From: JACVRW01 sp963846505
Lineage (GTDB): Bacteria; Actinomycetota; Thermoleophilia; Solirubrobacterales; Thermoleophilaceae
DNA length: 64,000 nucleotides
Direction: 5' to 3'
Assembly (NCBI GenBank): GCA_963846505.1
Contig: CAWJWD010000004.1
Span: 1,054,001 to 1,118,000, forward strand
The notes under the pieces are model-generated. The model was not told where the DNA came from. It saw only the letters and a list, made by a program, of their open reading frames with translations, and ran no database searches. The translations under genes and the position numbers were made by a program. Of this stretch, positions 44,498 through 53,884 are shown piece by piece (position 1 is the first letter of the stretch; each line of letters opens with the position of its first letter).

Positions 44498-45331
44498 GTG
44501 AAGCTGCTCGCCGGATTGCTCGCCCTGCTCGTGCTCGCCCTTCCCGCCGGCGCCGCGGCACGCGATCGCGACCATGACCGCCTGCCCGACCGCTGGGAGC
44601 GCCAGCACGGTCTCTCGACCTCGGCGGCCGGCGGCGGGGTGGACCTGGATCACGACGGCGTCGACAACCGCAACGAGCACCGCGAGGGGACCGATCCGCG
44701 CAAGCGCGACTCCGACCGCGACGGCCGCGCCGACGGTCGCGAGGACGCCGACCGCGACGGGCTCTCCAACGCGGCCGAGGACGCGACCGGCAACGACCCG
44801 ATCGACGCCGACAGCGACGACGACGGTCTGCGCGACGGGCGCGAGCGCGCCGGGACCGTCGTCTCGTTCGCCGACGGCGTGCTGCGCGTTCGACTGGCGG
44901 ACGGGGGCATGGCCACGGGCGCGGTCGACGAGCTCACGGACGTCAGCTGCACCACCGAGGCCCGGCTGGAGCACCGACAGCGCGGCGCCGCCCGCCGTGG
45001 GCTGCGCAGCGGCCGGCGCGGACGCGGCCGCGGCAAGCGCTCGAGCCGTCACGGCCATGCCGCACAGGCGCCGGAGGAGTCGGACGACGGCGCCGACGAC
45101 GAGGACGACGACTCGTACGACGACGAGGACGCGACGGACGAGGACGAGTACGCCGACGGCGAGGACGACTCCGGCGAGGACTGGGGCGACGACGAGTACG
45201 GCGAGGACGACTGGGAGGACGGCTCCGGCGACGGTGGCGCGTGCCTGGCGACGCGGCTGCGTCGCGGCGCGCGCGTGCATCAGGCCGAGCTCGAGGACTC
45301 GACGTTCCTCGCGGTCGTGCTCGTGCGCTAG
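44498..45331 (+). CDS. Secreted protein with calcium-binding (TSP3-like) repeats
   Basis: The 277-residue protein has a signal peptide (residues 1-21; GTG start). At least five Asp-rich repeats of the DxDxDGxxD type follow (residues ~22-115; for example DRDHDRLPDRWE, DLDHDGVDNRNE, DSDRDGRADGRED). These are thrombospondin type 3-like calcium sites. A basic stretch (~155-180) and then a very acidic stretch of about 60 residues (Asp/Glu/Tyr-rich) follow. The end overlaps the stop of nadA tail to tail. A structural or binding role outside the cell is likely. Confidence 0.72.
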   Translation: MKLLAGLLALLVLALPAGAAARDRDHDRLPDRWERQHGLSTSAAGGGVDLDHDGVDNRNEHREGTDPRKRDSDRDGRADGREDADRDGLSNAAEDATGNDPIDADSDDDGLRDGRERAGTVVSFADGVLRVRLADGGMATGAVDELTDVSCTTEARLEHRQRGAARRGLRSGRRGRGRGKRSSRHGHAAQAPEESDDGADDEDDDSYDDEDATDEDEYADGEDDSGEDWGDDEYGEDDWEDGSGDGGACLATRLRRGARVHQAELEDSTFLAVVLVR

Positions 45332-46344
45332 GGCGTGATCGCCACCATGCGCTCGATCGGAATCCGCGCCCGCTCGGCGAGCGCGGGATCGACCTGCACC
45401 ACGGGGCTTAGGTCCCGCAGCGTGTCGCGCAGCTTCGGCAGCGTGATCATCTTCATGTAGCGGCAGACCGCAGCGCGGTTGGCGGGGATGAAGCTCTTGC
45501 CGGGATTCGCTTCCTCGAGCGGGTGCAGCATGCCGGTCTCGGTGGCGACGATGAACTCCTCGGCGTCGGAGTCGCGCGCGAAGTTGAGCATGCCGCCGGT
45601 GGAGAGCATGTGCGTGTGGTCGGCGTCGACGTCGCCGGAGGCGACGTACTCCATCACCTGCGTCGTGCAGCCGCACTCGGGGTGGATCAGGAACTCGGCG
45701 CCGGGATGCTGCTCGCGCACGTCGGCGATGTCGCCGGGGCGGATGCCGGCGTGCACGTGGCACTCGCCGGTCCAGACGTGCATGCGCTTGCCGGTCACGC
45801 GCTCGACGTAGGCGCCGAGCCACATGTCGGGGCCGAAGAGGATCTCCTGGTCCTCCCCGTGCTCGCGCCTGATCGCCTCGACGACCTGGACGGCGTTCGA
45901 GGACGTGCAGCAGTAGTCGGTCTCGGCCTTGACCTCGGCGGTCGTGTTGACGTACATGACGACGAGCGCGCCCGGGTGCTTGGCCTTCCAGGCGCGCAGC
46001 TCCTCGGCGGTGATCGAGTCGGCGAGCGAGCAGCCGGCGTCGAGGTCGGGCAGCAGCACGGTCTTCTCGGGGCTGAGGATCGAGGCCGTCTCGGCCATGA
46101 AGTGGACGCCGCAGAAGGCGATCACGTCGCCGGCGGCTTCGGCCGCCTGGCGCGAGAGGGCGAGCGAGTCCCCGACGAAGTCCGCGACCCCCTGGACCTC
46201 GGGCAGCTGGTAGTTGTGCGCCAGGATCACCGCGTTGCGCTCGGCGGCCAGCGCGCGCACCTCGGCCTGCATGCGGGCTGCCTCTGCCGGGCTCAGCGCG
46301 GGCTCTGCGCCGGGCTGCAGGGTGGGAAGCTCGATCGGGGCCAT
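45328..46344 (-). CDS. nadA: Quinolinate synthase NadA
   Basis: The 338-residue protein makes quinolinate from iminoaspartate and dihydroxyacetone phosphate in NAD synthesis. It has the three-fold repeat structure and the three cluster Cys in AFCGVHFM, TDYCCTSSNA and HPECGCTTQ, which bind a 4Fe-4S cluster. Other signatures are ILAHNYQLPEVQ and GPDMWLGAYV. nadB and nadC are not adjacent. It is divergent from nrtR, and an inverted repeat lies between them. Confidence 0.94.
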   Translation of the reverse strand: MAPIELPTLQPGAEPALSPAEAARMQAEVRALAAERNAVILAHNYQLPEVQGVADFVGDSLALSRQAAEAAGDVIAFCGVHFMAETASILSPEKTVLLPDLDAGCSLADSITAEELRAWKAKHPGALVVMYVNTTAEVKAETDYCCTSSNAVQVVEAIRREHGEDQEILFGPDMWLGAYVERVTGKRMHVWTGECHVHAGIRPGDIADVREQHPGAEFLIHPECGCTTQVMEYVASGDVDADHTHMLSTGGMLNFARDSDAEEFIVATETGMLHPLEEANPGKSFIPANRAAVCRYMKMITLPKLRDTLRDLSPVVQVDPALAERARIPIERMVAITP

Positions 46345-46386
46345 GCGGCGTGTCCTCTCGACGGGGGGTGGTGTCGTCGTCGGGCA

Positions 46387-46411
46387 GGTTTTCGCCTTAT
46401 GATGGAAAACC
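46387..46411. promoter_or_regulatory. NrtR operator candidate with overlapping -10 box
   Basis: GGTTTTC (46387-46393) and GAAAACC (46405-46411) are perfect arms 11 bases apart in the nadA-nrtR divergent region. TATGAT at 46398-46403 is a good -10 box for nrtR. Transcription would then start at about 46410, almost on the GTG at 46412, so the nrtR message may be leaderless. Confidence 0.6.
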
Positions 46412-47108
46412 GTGCCGTCACAGGATAGCAACACGCCCCCTTCCCATGTGACCGTCGCCGTCGTGCTGCAGGTGCGCGACTCGCTGCTGCAGGCGCTGCT
46501 CTGGCAGCGTGCGCGCGAGCCGTTCGCCGGCGCGTGGTCGCTGCCCGGCGGGCGCCTGCGCCCTGGCGAGACGCTGGCCGACTCGATCCGCGCCCATCTC
46601 GCCACGAAGGTCGACGTGCGCGGGCTGGCCTGGCTCGAGCAGCTGGAGACGCTCAGCGAGCCCGGGCGCCACCCCGACGAATGGCAGCTGGCAACCGCCT
46701 ACCTCGGCTTGGTGCCGAGCGACGTCGACCCCGCGCTGCCGCTTCGACACGCGCTGGTTTCCCGTCGACGAGCTGCCGGCGGCGATCGCCTTCGACCACG
46801 GGCCGATCGTGCTCGCCGGCCGCGAGCGACTGCGCGCCAAGCTCTCCTACACGAACATCGGCTTCGCGCTCGCGCCCGAAGACGTTCACGATCTCCGAGC
46901 TGCGCGACCTCTACACCGCCGCGCTCGGCTACGGCGTCTCGGCCACGAACCTCCAACGCGTGCTCGAGCGGCGTGGCCTGCTCGAGCCGACCGGCGACGG
47001 CGCTCCCCCGGCCCCGACGGCGGCCGCCCCGCCGCCGTCTACCGCTTCCGCTCGCGGGAGATGGAGGTCACGGACCCGTTCGCGGTGCTGCGTCCGCCAG
47101 GGTCGTAG
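46412..47108 (+). CDS. nrtR: NrtR-type NUDIX regulator (frameshifted)
   Basis: The protein of about 230 residues has an N-terminal NUDIX fold (WSLPGGRLRPGETLADSIRAHL) and a C-terminal winged helix typical of NrtR (TFTISELRDLYTAALGYGVSATNLQRVL). The NUDIX box lacks the REuxEE residues, so it should bind ADP-ribose-type ligands rather than cleave them. NrtR represses NAD-synthesis genes; here it is divergent from nadA. Two indels, near 46746 and 46881, break the frame but leave all parts intact. The last 41 bases overlap the convergent LuxR-type gene. Confidence 0.87.
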
Positions 47109-48430
47109 CCGACGACGCCGGGCCGTCGAGCACGGGAGCGAGCTGCTGGCGCGAGCGGATGCCGAGCTTGTCGTAGGCGGCGCTGAGATGAGCCTCGACG
47201 GTCTTGACGGTGACGAAGAGCGACTGGGCGATCTGGCGGTTGGTCATCCCCGACGCGGCCAGCTCGGCCGTTCGCCGCTCGCTCGGAGTCAGCGAGTCAA
47301 TGGCGATCGGCGTGTAGCGACGAACCTTCTCGCCGGTGGCAAGAAGCTCGTCGTGGGTGCGCTTGGCAAGCCTCGCAGCACCGCAGCGGCGCGCCAGCTC
47401 GAGCCCCTCCCGCAAGGGCCCTCGCGCCTCGACACGGCGCTTCTCGCGGCGCAAGGCAGCACCAAGCTCGCTCAGCGCATACGCGCTGTCGAGACGCCTT
47501 GGCGAGCCTTCGAGCGCGGCAACCGCGTCCTGCAGCAGCTTGACGCCGGCCATGCCACCAGTCGTCAATGCGAGTGCGCGCAGCGCGTACGCGACCATGC
47601 TTCGTGCCCCCCAACGCTTGGCGACGACGAGCGTGTCCTCAGCAATCTGGTGCGCCTGCTCGCGCTCTCCGAGCGCGAGCAGCGCGCGGACGGTCAACGG
47701 GCTGGCCACAGCGGCCTGGCCGATGCCGAGCTGCATGCTCTCGGTCTGCCTCGAGAGCGTGACCAAATCCTCGACTGCCTGCTCGAACCGGCCCTGTTCG
47801 AACCGCAGATGTCCCCGCGCAAGACGGAACGAGTCGAACGCGACGCTCGCGGGCACACGGCCGTCGGCCATGCCACTCGCCTGCAATTCGATCTCGGCTG
47901 CTTCCAGCTCGTCGCGCTCGATGAGAACTCGCACCAGCGGGCCCGCGGACATCGGCACCATCGGCAGGATTCCACTAGTCGCGCAACTTGGATCGCTTGG
48001 CGCGCGTCCGCTTCGGCTGCGGCGAGATCTCCATGGGCCCAGGCAACGATTGCGTTCAGCAACCACGCGGCCGTCACCCCCGCCGTCGCGTCGCGCTCAC
48101 GGGCGAACCCGAGCGCCCGCTTGGCTCCCTGCCAAGCCGCATCCAGCTCGTCCGCAGCAACCAAAGTGACCACGATCACCACGGGAGCGACGAACACCGG
48201 CCCCTCGGCGAAGATGACACCGTCGTGGCCGAGCGCTCGCGTCGCCGCCTCTGCTGCGTCGCTCGCAGTTCCGCTCGCGATCGCTGCGCGAACCTCTAGC
48301 GCAGCAGCCAACCGTCCGCTGGGACTGTCCGGCTCGATCAGGTCCGCGTAGCGCTCGAAGCGCCTCTGTGCCATGCCCGGCGTCAGCATCACGATCGTGC
48401 CCAGCTGGACCTCCAACTGCAGCGCGCGCT
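47068..48430 (-). CDS. LuxR-type regulator, N terminus lost at a junction (frameshifted)
   Basis: The visible 450 residues are TPR-like helices followed by a GerE helix-turn-helix (LTPSERRTAELAASGMTNRQIAQSL) near the C terminus. Large regulators of this group usually start with an ATPase domain, which is missing: the coding frame stops making sense at about 48,430, where DNA of another type begins. A further indel near 47960 splits the frame between RLVES and ILPMVPMSAGP. The gene therefore looks cut by a misjoin. Confidence 0.8.
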
Positions 48431-49207
48431 CTACATCGCCTTCAGCAGCAGCATCAACGTGGCGGTGGGCCAGGGATCCTCCGAGCCGCCGCGAGGAATT
48501 GCCCTGGAGGTCGACGATGGCCGCGGTGGTTGGACGACGGTGCAGGCGGACCTCGGCTTCCCGGCCGGCAAGAACAAGACGATGCTGATCGATCTCCGGC
48601 CGGCGGCGGGGGCGACGCGGCTGCGGCTGCGGACCAATCTCGAGGTGTATTGGGACGCGATGGCCGTGGCCACGCGCGTCGAGGCCCCGCTGCGCGTGAC
48701 GCGGCTGGCGGCGTCGTCGGCGGAGCTGCGATACCGGGGGTTCTCGCGCACGACGTCGCCGCGAGGGGACTCGCCGGAGACGCCCGAGGTACCGACCGCC
48801 TGGCCGGCGTCGCGCAGCGATGGCGCGACCTCGAGGGGTATCACACACGGTTCGGCGACGTGCGCGAGCTGGTGGCGGGCGTCGACGATCGCTACGTGAT
48901 CATGAACGCCGGCGACGAGCTGCGGCTGCGCTTTCCCGAACAGCCGGCGCCGGATGCGTTGCCCGGCGGCTGGCGCCGGGACTACGTGCTCATCGGCGAC
49001 GGCTGGGAGAAGGACGGCGACTACAACACCGAGTTCTCGCAGACGGTGCTGCCGCTGCCATCTCATGCCAACCCGGGCTATCGCCGCACCGGCAACGGCA
49101 CGCTCGACGAGGATCCCGTGTATCTGCAGCACCGCGCGGACTGGGAGCAGTACCACACCCGGTACGTGACGCCGCGCAGCTTCGTCAGCGGGCTGTTTCG
49201 GCACTGA
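48431..49207 (+). CDS. CRTAC1-like protein, C-terminal part only (frameshifted)
   Basis: The frame begins without a start at the junction (RALYIAFSSSINVAV) and ends at TGA 49205-49207. The sequence has the ending usual for acidobacterial CRTAC1/ASPIC-type or TPR proteins: LRLRTNLEVYWDAMAVAT, then AELRYRGFSR, then GDVRELVAGVDDRYVIMNAGDE, then a Trp/Tyr-rich close. One indel lies near 48815. The protein is likely exported in its host. Codon use is GC-rich but the family belongs to Acidobacteriota, unlike the block on its left. Confidence 0.7.
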   Translation, partial: LHRLQQQHQRGGGPGILRAAARNCPGGRRWPRWLDDGAGGPRLPGRQEQDDADRSPAGGGGDAAAAADQSRGVLGRDGRGHARRGPAARDAAGGVVGGAAIPGVLAHDVAARGLAGDARGTDRLAGVAQRWRDLEGYHTRFGDVRELVAGVDDRYVIMNAGDELRLRFPEQPAPDALPGGWRRDYVLIGDGWEKDGDYNTEFSQTVLPLPSHANPGYRRTGNGTLDEDPVYLQHRADWEQYHTRYVTPRSFVSGLFRH

Positions 49208-49261
49208 GCATGCGAGTGGAGCCGGCCCCTGGCGACGCCAGCGGCCGGTCGCTCGTTCGCC

Positions 49262-50050
49262 ATGACTCGGCTCGACGTCAACGTATCGCGTGGACCGCCT
49301 GGGCGGTCGCTCCTGATCGCCGCGCTGGTGGCGATCCGCCTGCTCAACGATCGCGCCGTGGGTGCAGCCTCGGTGGAGCGTGGCACCGACGCGCGCTATG
49401 GCTTCACCCTGCGTGAATCGGCGAAGACGCTGGGCATCGACTTCACGCACCAGGCCCCGACCTTCGACGCGCGGCTCGCGCACATCATGCCGCAGGTGGC
49501 CTCGACCGGCGCGGCCGTGGCGGTGGCCGACTTCGACCGTGACGGCTGGCAGGACCTCTACGTCACCAACAGCGCCGAGGGCAGCCTCAACCGGCTGTAC
49601 CGGAACCAGGGCGGCCGTGCGTTCGTGGACGTGGCGGGCGAACGCGGCGTGGCCGACGTCAACCGGCCCGGCACGGGCGTGTCGATGGGCGCGGTGTGGG
49701 GCGACTACGACAACGACGGGTTCGAGGATCTGCTGCTCTACAAGTACGGACGGCCCGAGCTCTATCACAACGACAAGGGCGAGCGCTTCAGCGCGGTTGG
49801 CGACCGCGCGGGCCTGCCGCGCTGGGTGAACGCCAACAGCGCGACGTGGCTCGACTACGACCGGGACGGGTGGCTGGACCTGTTCATCGCCGGCTACTGG
49901 CCCGATGGCGTGAACCTCTGGAAGCTCGAGACCACGCGCATCATGCCGGAGAGCTTCGAGTACGCCAACAACGGTGGGCGCAAGCACCTGCTGCGCAACC
50001 GGGGCGACGGGACGTTCGAGGACCGGACCGAGGCGATGGGCATCCGCAAC
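49262..50050 (+). CDS. FG-GAP/VCBS-repeat CRTAC1-family protein, truncated
   Basis: From ATG 49262 the protein has a signal-like segment (residues ~15-32) and then FG-GAP repeats with calcium-type motifs: VADFDRDGWQDLYVTNS, WGDYDNDGFEDLLLYKY, WLDYDRDGWLDLFIAGY and LRNRGDGTFEDRTEAMGI. These build a beta-propeller on the cell surface or in the periplasm. The frame breaks off at about 50,050, where the ilvN fragment begins. The C-terminal half is missing. Confidence 0.82.
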
Positions 50051-50240
50051 CGGAGTGTTGCAGATTGCCGAGCATTTCAAGTGTAAGACAGTAGACCTGA
50101 CCGAAAGCTCCATCATCCTGATGGCCACAGGCGACACTGAGAAGGTGGACGCGCTCATCAAAATGATGGGCCGCTACAAAATCATCGAACTGGTACGAAC
50201 CGGTAAAGTCGTCATGGCCCGCGGCAACGAGGAAACTTAG
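50051..50240 (+). pseudogene. ilvN: Acetolactate synthase small subunit, C-terminal fragment
   Basis: The last 62 residues of IlvN are clear: GVLQIAEHFKCKTVDLT, TGDTEKVDALIKMM, and YKIIELVRTGKVVMARG. IlvN is the regulatory subunit of acetolactate synthase for branched-chain amino acids. Everything upstream is absent, since the preceding bases belong to the CRTAC1-type gene. The cut on both sides marks a misjoin rather than decay. Confidence 0.85.
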
Positions 50241-50243
50241 GCC

Positions 50244-50275
50244 GGAAGGGGTGGGCATTTCGCCCAGTCCCTTCC
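50244..50275 (+). terminator. Terminator hairpin after ilvN
   Basis: GGAAGGG (50244-50250) pairs with CCCTTCC (50269-50275), and GGGC/GCCC pair inside around ATTTC. It starts four bases after the ilvN stop. No long T-run follows. Confidence 0.5.
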
Positions 50276-50414
50276 ACGGAGGCACCCTAACCCGCTCAAG
50301 GTGAGTTCTCCAAAGATACCCACAATTTTCATTTCCTTTGCCGACCCATGCCGGTTTGGTGGTAATATCCCTCATCCCAACGCCTGAAATTCCCAACAAT
50401 AAAGGAGCTGCACG

Positions 50415-50927
50415 ATGACCATCTTTGGCAAGAGTGTCTCCCAGTACGTTCGATTTCTGAGGCCCATATTGGGGTTCATGCTCGTCGTGGGCGTGGCAAG
50501 GTTGTTGCTTTCGTTGGCTGGAGTTTCAGTGGCAAGTGTAAAGTACTTCAGCTTGACGGCCGCATGGCTTGTAGGATTGGTGGTTTGCTCCATCACTGTT
50601 CATACCAAGGGTTTCGGCAGCTACAAGGAGTTGCTTGGTTTGGTAGGTATCCAAAGCTTGGTGGCACAGGCATTCACAGCCGCGGTAGTGGTCTTGGCTA
50701 TCGTCACCGGCCACGACAACATCTATAGCCTCCCCGAGTTTAGTGGTGGGACTGATGGCAAGACCTGGGGTCATGTCGGTGCGCATCTGTTCTTAGCAAC
50801 ACCAATTCTGACGCTGGCGGGCTGGCTGATCGGATCAGCGATCTTATTCGTCACGAAGAAGGCAGTACCAGCTGATACCACGAGGGGTTCGGCGCCCAGA
50901 GGAAAGGCCAAAGCTGCAAAAGGCTAG
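50415..50927 (+). CDS. Hypothetical membrane protein (170 aa)
   Basis: The 170-residue protein starts at ATG 50415 after AAAGGAG (50402-50408). It has four hydrophobic segments (about residues 14-36, 43-62, 78-100, 125-148) and a Lys/Arg/Ala-rich tail. The HTKGFGSYKELLGLVGIQSLV segment resembles Yip1-like small membrane proteins found in Acidobacteria. The codon use is less GC-biased than in block A. The function is unknown. Confidence 0.65.
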   Translation: MTIFGKSVSQYVRFLRPILGFMLVVGVARLLLSLAGVSVASVKYFSLTAAWLVGLVVCSITVHTKGFGSYKELLGLVGIQSLVAQAFTAAVVVLAIVTGHDNIYSLPEFSGGTDGKTWGHVGAHLFLATPILTLAGWLIGSAILFVTKKAVPADTTRGSAPRGKAKAAKG

Positions 50928-51240
50928 GCTACGACCTGCATTTCCGGATTAAGAATGTGGGAGCGCGCCTCCCACATTCATCGGCCTGCTGCTCATCGTT
51001 TGGACCTCTTGTCACCAGCCACTAGTCCTGTGGGCTTCCCAACTCTTTGAAGTCCCAGCGGATCACTTTCGAATATAGGCCCCTTCGCTCGACCCACATC
51101 GTCATCGCTGATTCAAAGTAGATCACTTGGGCATGTCACGACATTCACTCCCTCGACTGCGCGCTGAAATACTTTGAAAATGGCAGCCAATACTGAGAGC
51201 ATCGCAGCGTTCTTCACCCGATCACAAGGAGGTGAGCGAG
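50928..51240. other. Intergenic region with one hairpin
   Basis: This stretch holds a perfect hairpin, GAATGTGGGAG-cgcgc-CTCCCACATTC, at 50953-50979, which may terminate the upstream gene. The remaining 250 bases have no supported gene. The right end holds the strong ribosome site of the small lysine-rich gene. Confidence 0.6.
51226..51234 (+). promoter_or_regulatory. Strong ribosome binding site
   Basis: AAGGAGGTG is close to the full anti-Shine-Dalgarno complement and lies six bases before ATG 51241. It is the main reason to accept the tiny gene that follows. Confidence 0.7.
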
Positions 51241-51339
51241 ATGTCCAAATCCCAGGATGCAAAGAAAGACAAGAAGAAGCAGCCCCAGAAATCAGCTAAG
51301 GAGAAAAGGCAGGCAAAACGAGAAAAGCGTAACAAGTAA
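51241..51339 (+). CDS. Tiny lysine-rich protein (32 aa)
   Basis: The frame runs from ATG 51241 to TAA 51337-51339. The product has about 12 Lys with Gln, Glu, Arg and Ser (MSKSQDAKKDKKKQ ... KEKRQAKREKRNK). Proteins of this look, about 30 residues long, occur in many bacteria without a named function. The near-perfect ribosome site supports it. It may bind nucleic acid or be intrinsically disordered; neither is shown. Confidence 0.6.
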   Translation: MSKSQDAKKDKKKQPQKSAKEKRQAKREKRNK

Positions 51340-51532
51340 CCCACTCCTATCGTTGTGGTGCCGCAAACGATCTGGCTGTGGTCGGTCGCGTACTTTGTAT
51401 CGTTCTCGCGAAGCGGGAATCCAGCGGGCCCACGTGAGGTCTGTGCTTTCGCGGGAACGACGGATTCCGCACTTGGGATCCCCGGGCGCATTTGCTTTGG
51501 GCGTAGGTGCTTGTGTACGGGCCGACTTGCAC

Positions 51533-52061
51533 TCAGACTGCCGTCACGGGTTGCTTGAAGGGCTGTCTCTTCGTGGTCTCAAATACAAGCCAGACGAACG
51601 GCAGGAGATACAAAAGCTTCAAGCCTGGCGCTTCTGTATCTAATGAGCTGCCAAGATAGGTCAACCCATAGCTGCATAACTTCGCGCCGAGTACGATGGA
51701 CAGAGCGACAAACCCTAATATCCTCGACTTGCCCTCGCTGTCAATCAGCAGGGTCGCAACACACCAAAAGGTAAATACATCGACTAGCCTTGCTTCGAGC
51801 TGTTGCCCAAATACTTGAAAGGCAATGTAAGAGAGCGAGCTGTTCCCTATCAACTCACTCACTCCTTGCACATCCTATCCAGGCAACCCATCGTGCCGTC
51901 CTAAAATCGAAGGCCGCGAGTGACAAGAGCGCAGAGCCCAATCCGAGCCCCCAATGGACAACCGTCTCGGCCCTGACTCCTGTGAGCATTTGGCACAGAA
52001 CCGCAATAGGAAGCGTCAATAGGAAAACAACAGCTGCGGCAAATCCTCGCGGTGATTTCAC
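51533..52061 (-). CDS. Small membrane protein (frameshifted)
   Basis: Two overlapping frames join into one membrane protein of about 175 residues. The first part (GTG at 52061, after GGGAGA) has two hydrophobic helices and ends near 51870 at WIGC. The second continues with ELIGNSSLSYIAFQVFGQQLEARLVDVFTFW and two or three more helices. One indel near 51870 explains the split. There is no known family. Confidence 0.5.
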
Positions 52062-52251
52062 GTCTCTCCCAATGAACCTTTGCTCGCGACGAGGTTAGTT
52101 CACGTGGCCCGCTCCTTGAAGGAGCAAATTTGGATTCTTGGGCACAATCGCCAAGAGTTTGCTGGCCAACATCGGTGCAGTCAAGCGGAATGCTTGCCAC
52201 GGCACGGTGAATTGGATTTGCGTCTTCGGACGGGAAGCCTCGCATTAATCG

Positions 52252-52281
52252 TTGCTCCACCGCGGCACGGCTGCCTATAAT
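52252..52281 (+). promoter_or_regulatory. Sigma-70-type promoter
   Basis: TTGCTC (52252-52257) and TATAAT (52276-52281) are 18 bases apart. The -10 box is a perfect consensus. Transcription would start near 52288, 18 bases before the ATG at 52306. Confidence 0.65.
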
Positions 52282-52305
52282 CCGGCCCAGTGTGAAATCT
52301 GGGGC

Positions 52306-53646
52306 ATGTGTTTGTTTGCGAAACTCATGACAGCAATTCTATTTTCCGGCTGGACCTTGCTTTCTTTCCTGGCTGTTAGCGGCTTAAGTGTGGAAGACCG
52401 GGCGATTGTGCGACTTCTGCTGCGCGCCGAGCGAAGCTTGAAACACGTCACGATCGTGAAGCGGTTTCCAGCCAGCGAGCAGCTCAACCTGGTTGTCGCG
52501 CTCGGCCGGCCGTGGGGAGGCGACGATGTTCCCAGCGAACCATTTGTCTGGACGAACGATGCGCGACTCGGTCTGTTCGTACAAGACAGAATGGATGCTG
52601 GTCGTGTCTATCAACTGGCCATCGAACCGGGACTCAATGATGATTACTTTGCAAAAATTGAACGGATCACCGAGCGCGAGCTTGTGCTCTCCGGCACTGG
52701 AGAGAAGTGGTCAACTTACGACAACCAGAAGTTCATTTTCGACGTCCGGGCCAAGACCCTGCTCGCGCACTTTTCCTACGCACCGTTCTGGGTGTCTCAA
52801 CTACTGGATAGTCCGAAGGGGCCTCAGTTCATAATGGCCGACACGCAACAACTGCTGCTGGTCGAAACTGGCGCGGGCAACGCGGGCCTCCGAGTTGTGC
52901 CGAAAGAGCAGGCGCGTCTCAAATTGTCACGCATTCCCATCGAAGAGTCTTCTGTTCCGGGCGACCGTGTCTATCGCAAACCTGTGCCGCCAACCGATGC
53001 CACCCCGGCTTTCGGTCTGCGAAAACAGTTCAGGCTAACAACTGAGAAGAATAGTGAGGGTGGGATTCCCCGTTGGTGGCGGAGAAGGTAGGTCCCAAAG
53101 AAAAAAGGTATCGATTACCTCAGTCCGAGCTAAAGACCTGGCAACTGGCACGTCAGGATGACATCGCTAGACGGCATTCCCGCAAATCAGCCTCTATCAG
53201 CGAAGATATCGGCCCACATCAATTAGAGGGACATCGTTTGTGGTTTGGCAAGACGTTTTATAACGGTGAAGGTCTGCACTGGCGTCGGAGGCTTTGGCTA
53301 CTTCGACACGGCAACGCGCTCATATCACCTTTACTCCCCGTCCCGAGATTCATCGTTGGTCTGTTTCGGCGATAAGGGTTGAGCCCGACTTCATTTGGCT
53401 TGGCCTCCACCGGCGCGGAGAATATGGAAACAATTTAGGTGGTCTTTTACGCTGGGATCGAAAGACTGAGGAACCTGCGGCTCTTCGATGTACGGCTTAG
53501 CATTAGGTCATATCGTCCGCCACCGCGATACTCTCTACCTCGGCGGGAACGGCATCGTTACACTGCGAGGCGACGAAATTCAAAGTTATTTTGTCGATCG
53601 TACTGTGGACGGCCGATATGAGATCGTGGAGAGAACGGTGCGATAA
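52306..53646 (+). CDS. Exported protein with propeller-like end (multiply frameshifted)
   Basis: The frame begins at ATG 52306 with a membrane helix or signal (residues ~5-28). A beta-rich domain follows (residues ~60-170; RLGLFVQDRMDAGRVYQLAIEPG; KWSTYDNQKFIFDV). After indels near 53080 and 53280, the later part reads GVGGFGYFDTATRTYHLYS, FIWLGLHRRGEYGNNLGGLLRWD and GDEIQSYFVDRTVDGRYEIV. These look like blades of a beta-propeller as in sensor proteins. Its own promoter lies just upstream. The exact joins are not certain, nor is the function. Confidence 0.5.
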
Positions 53647-53755
53647 GAGACCCGATTCCCGTGCACTAACGAACGGCACGCCTCCCGTCGGATAGTAAGC
53701 CGGCAGCGGGAATATTTTCGGGAAATGTACAGTTGTTGCTGCCAAATCGGGCTGG

Positions 53756-53785
53756 ATTCCGGCTCGCGCTGCGCTTGGCCGGAAT
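53756..53785. repeat. Short inverted repeat in intergenic DNA
   Basis: ATTCCGGC and GCCGGAAT are perfect arms around ctcgcgctgcgcttg-like sequence. Similar ATTCC...GGAAT stretches are common intergenic elements in many genomes. The gap 53647-53884 holds no supported gene. Confidence 0.45.
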
Positions 53786-53884
53786 GACGGTGAGTGGATC
53801 GTCAAGGACGCGCAGTCATGTTACGGGCAAGCCCCGCGACTGACTTCACTCAGGCTTCCCAAGATCAAAATCCAGCCAAATCGC

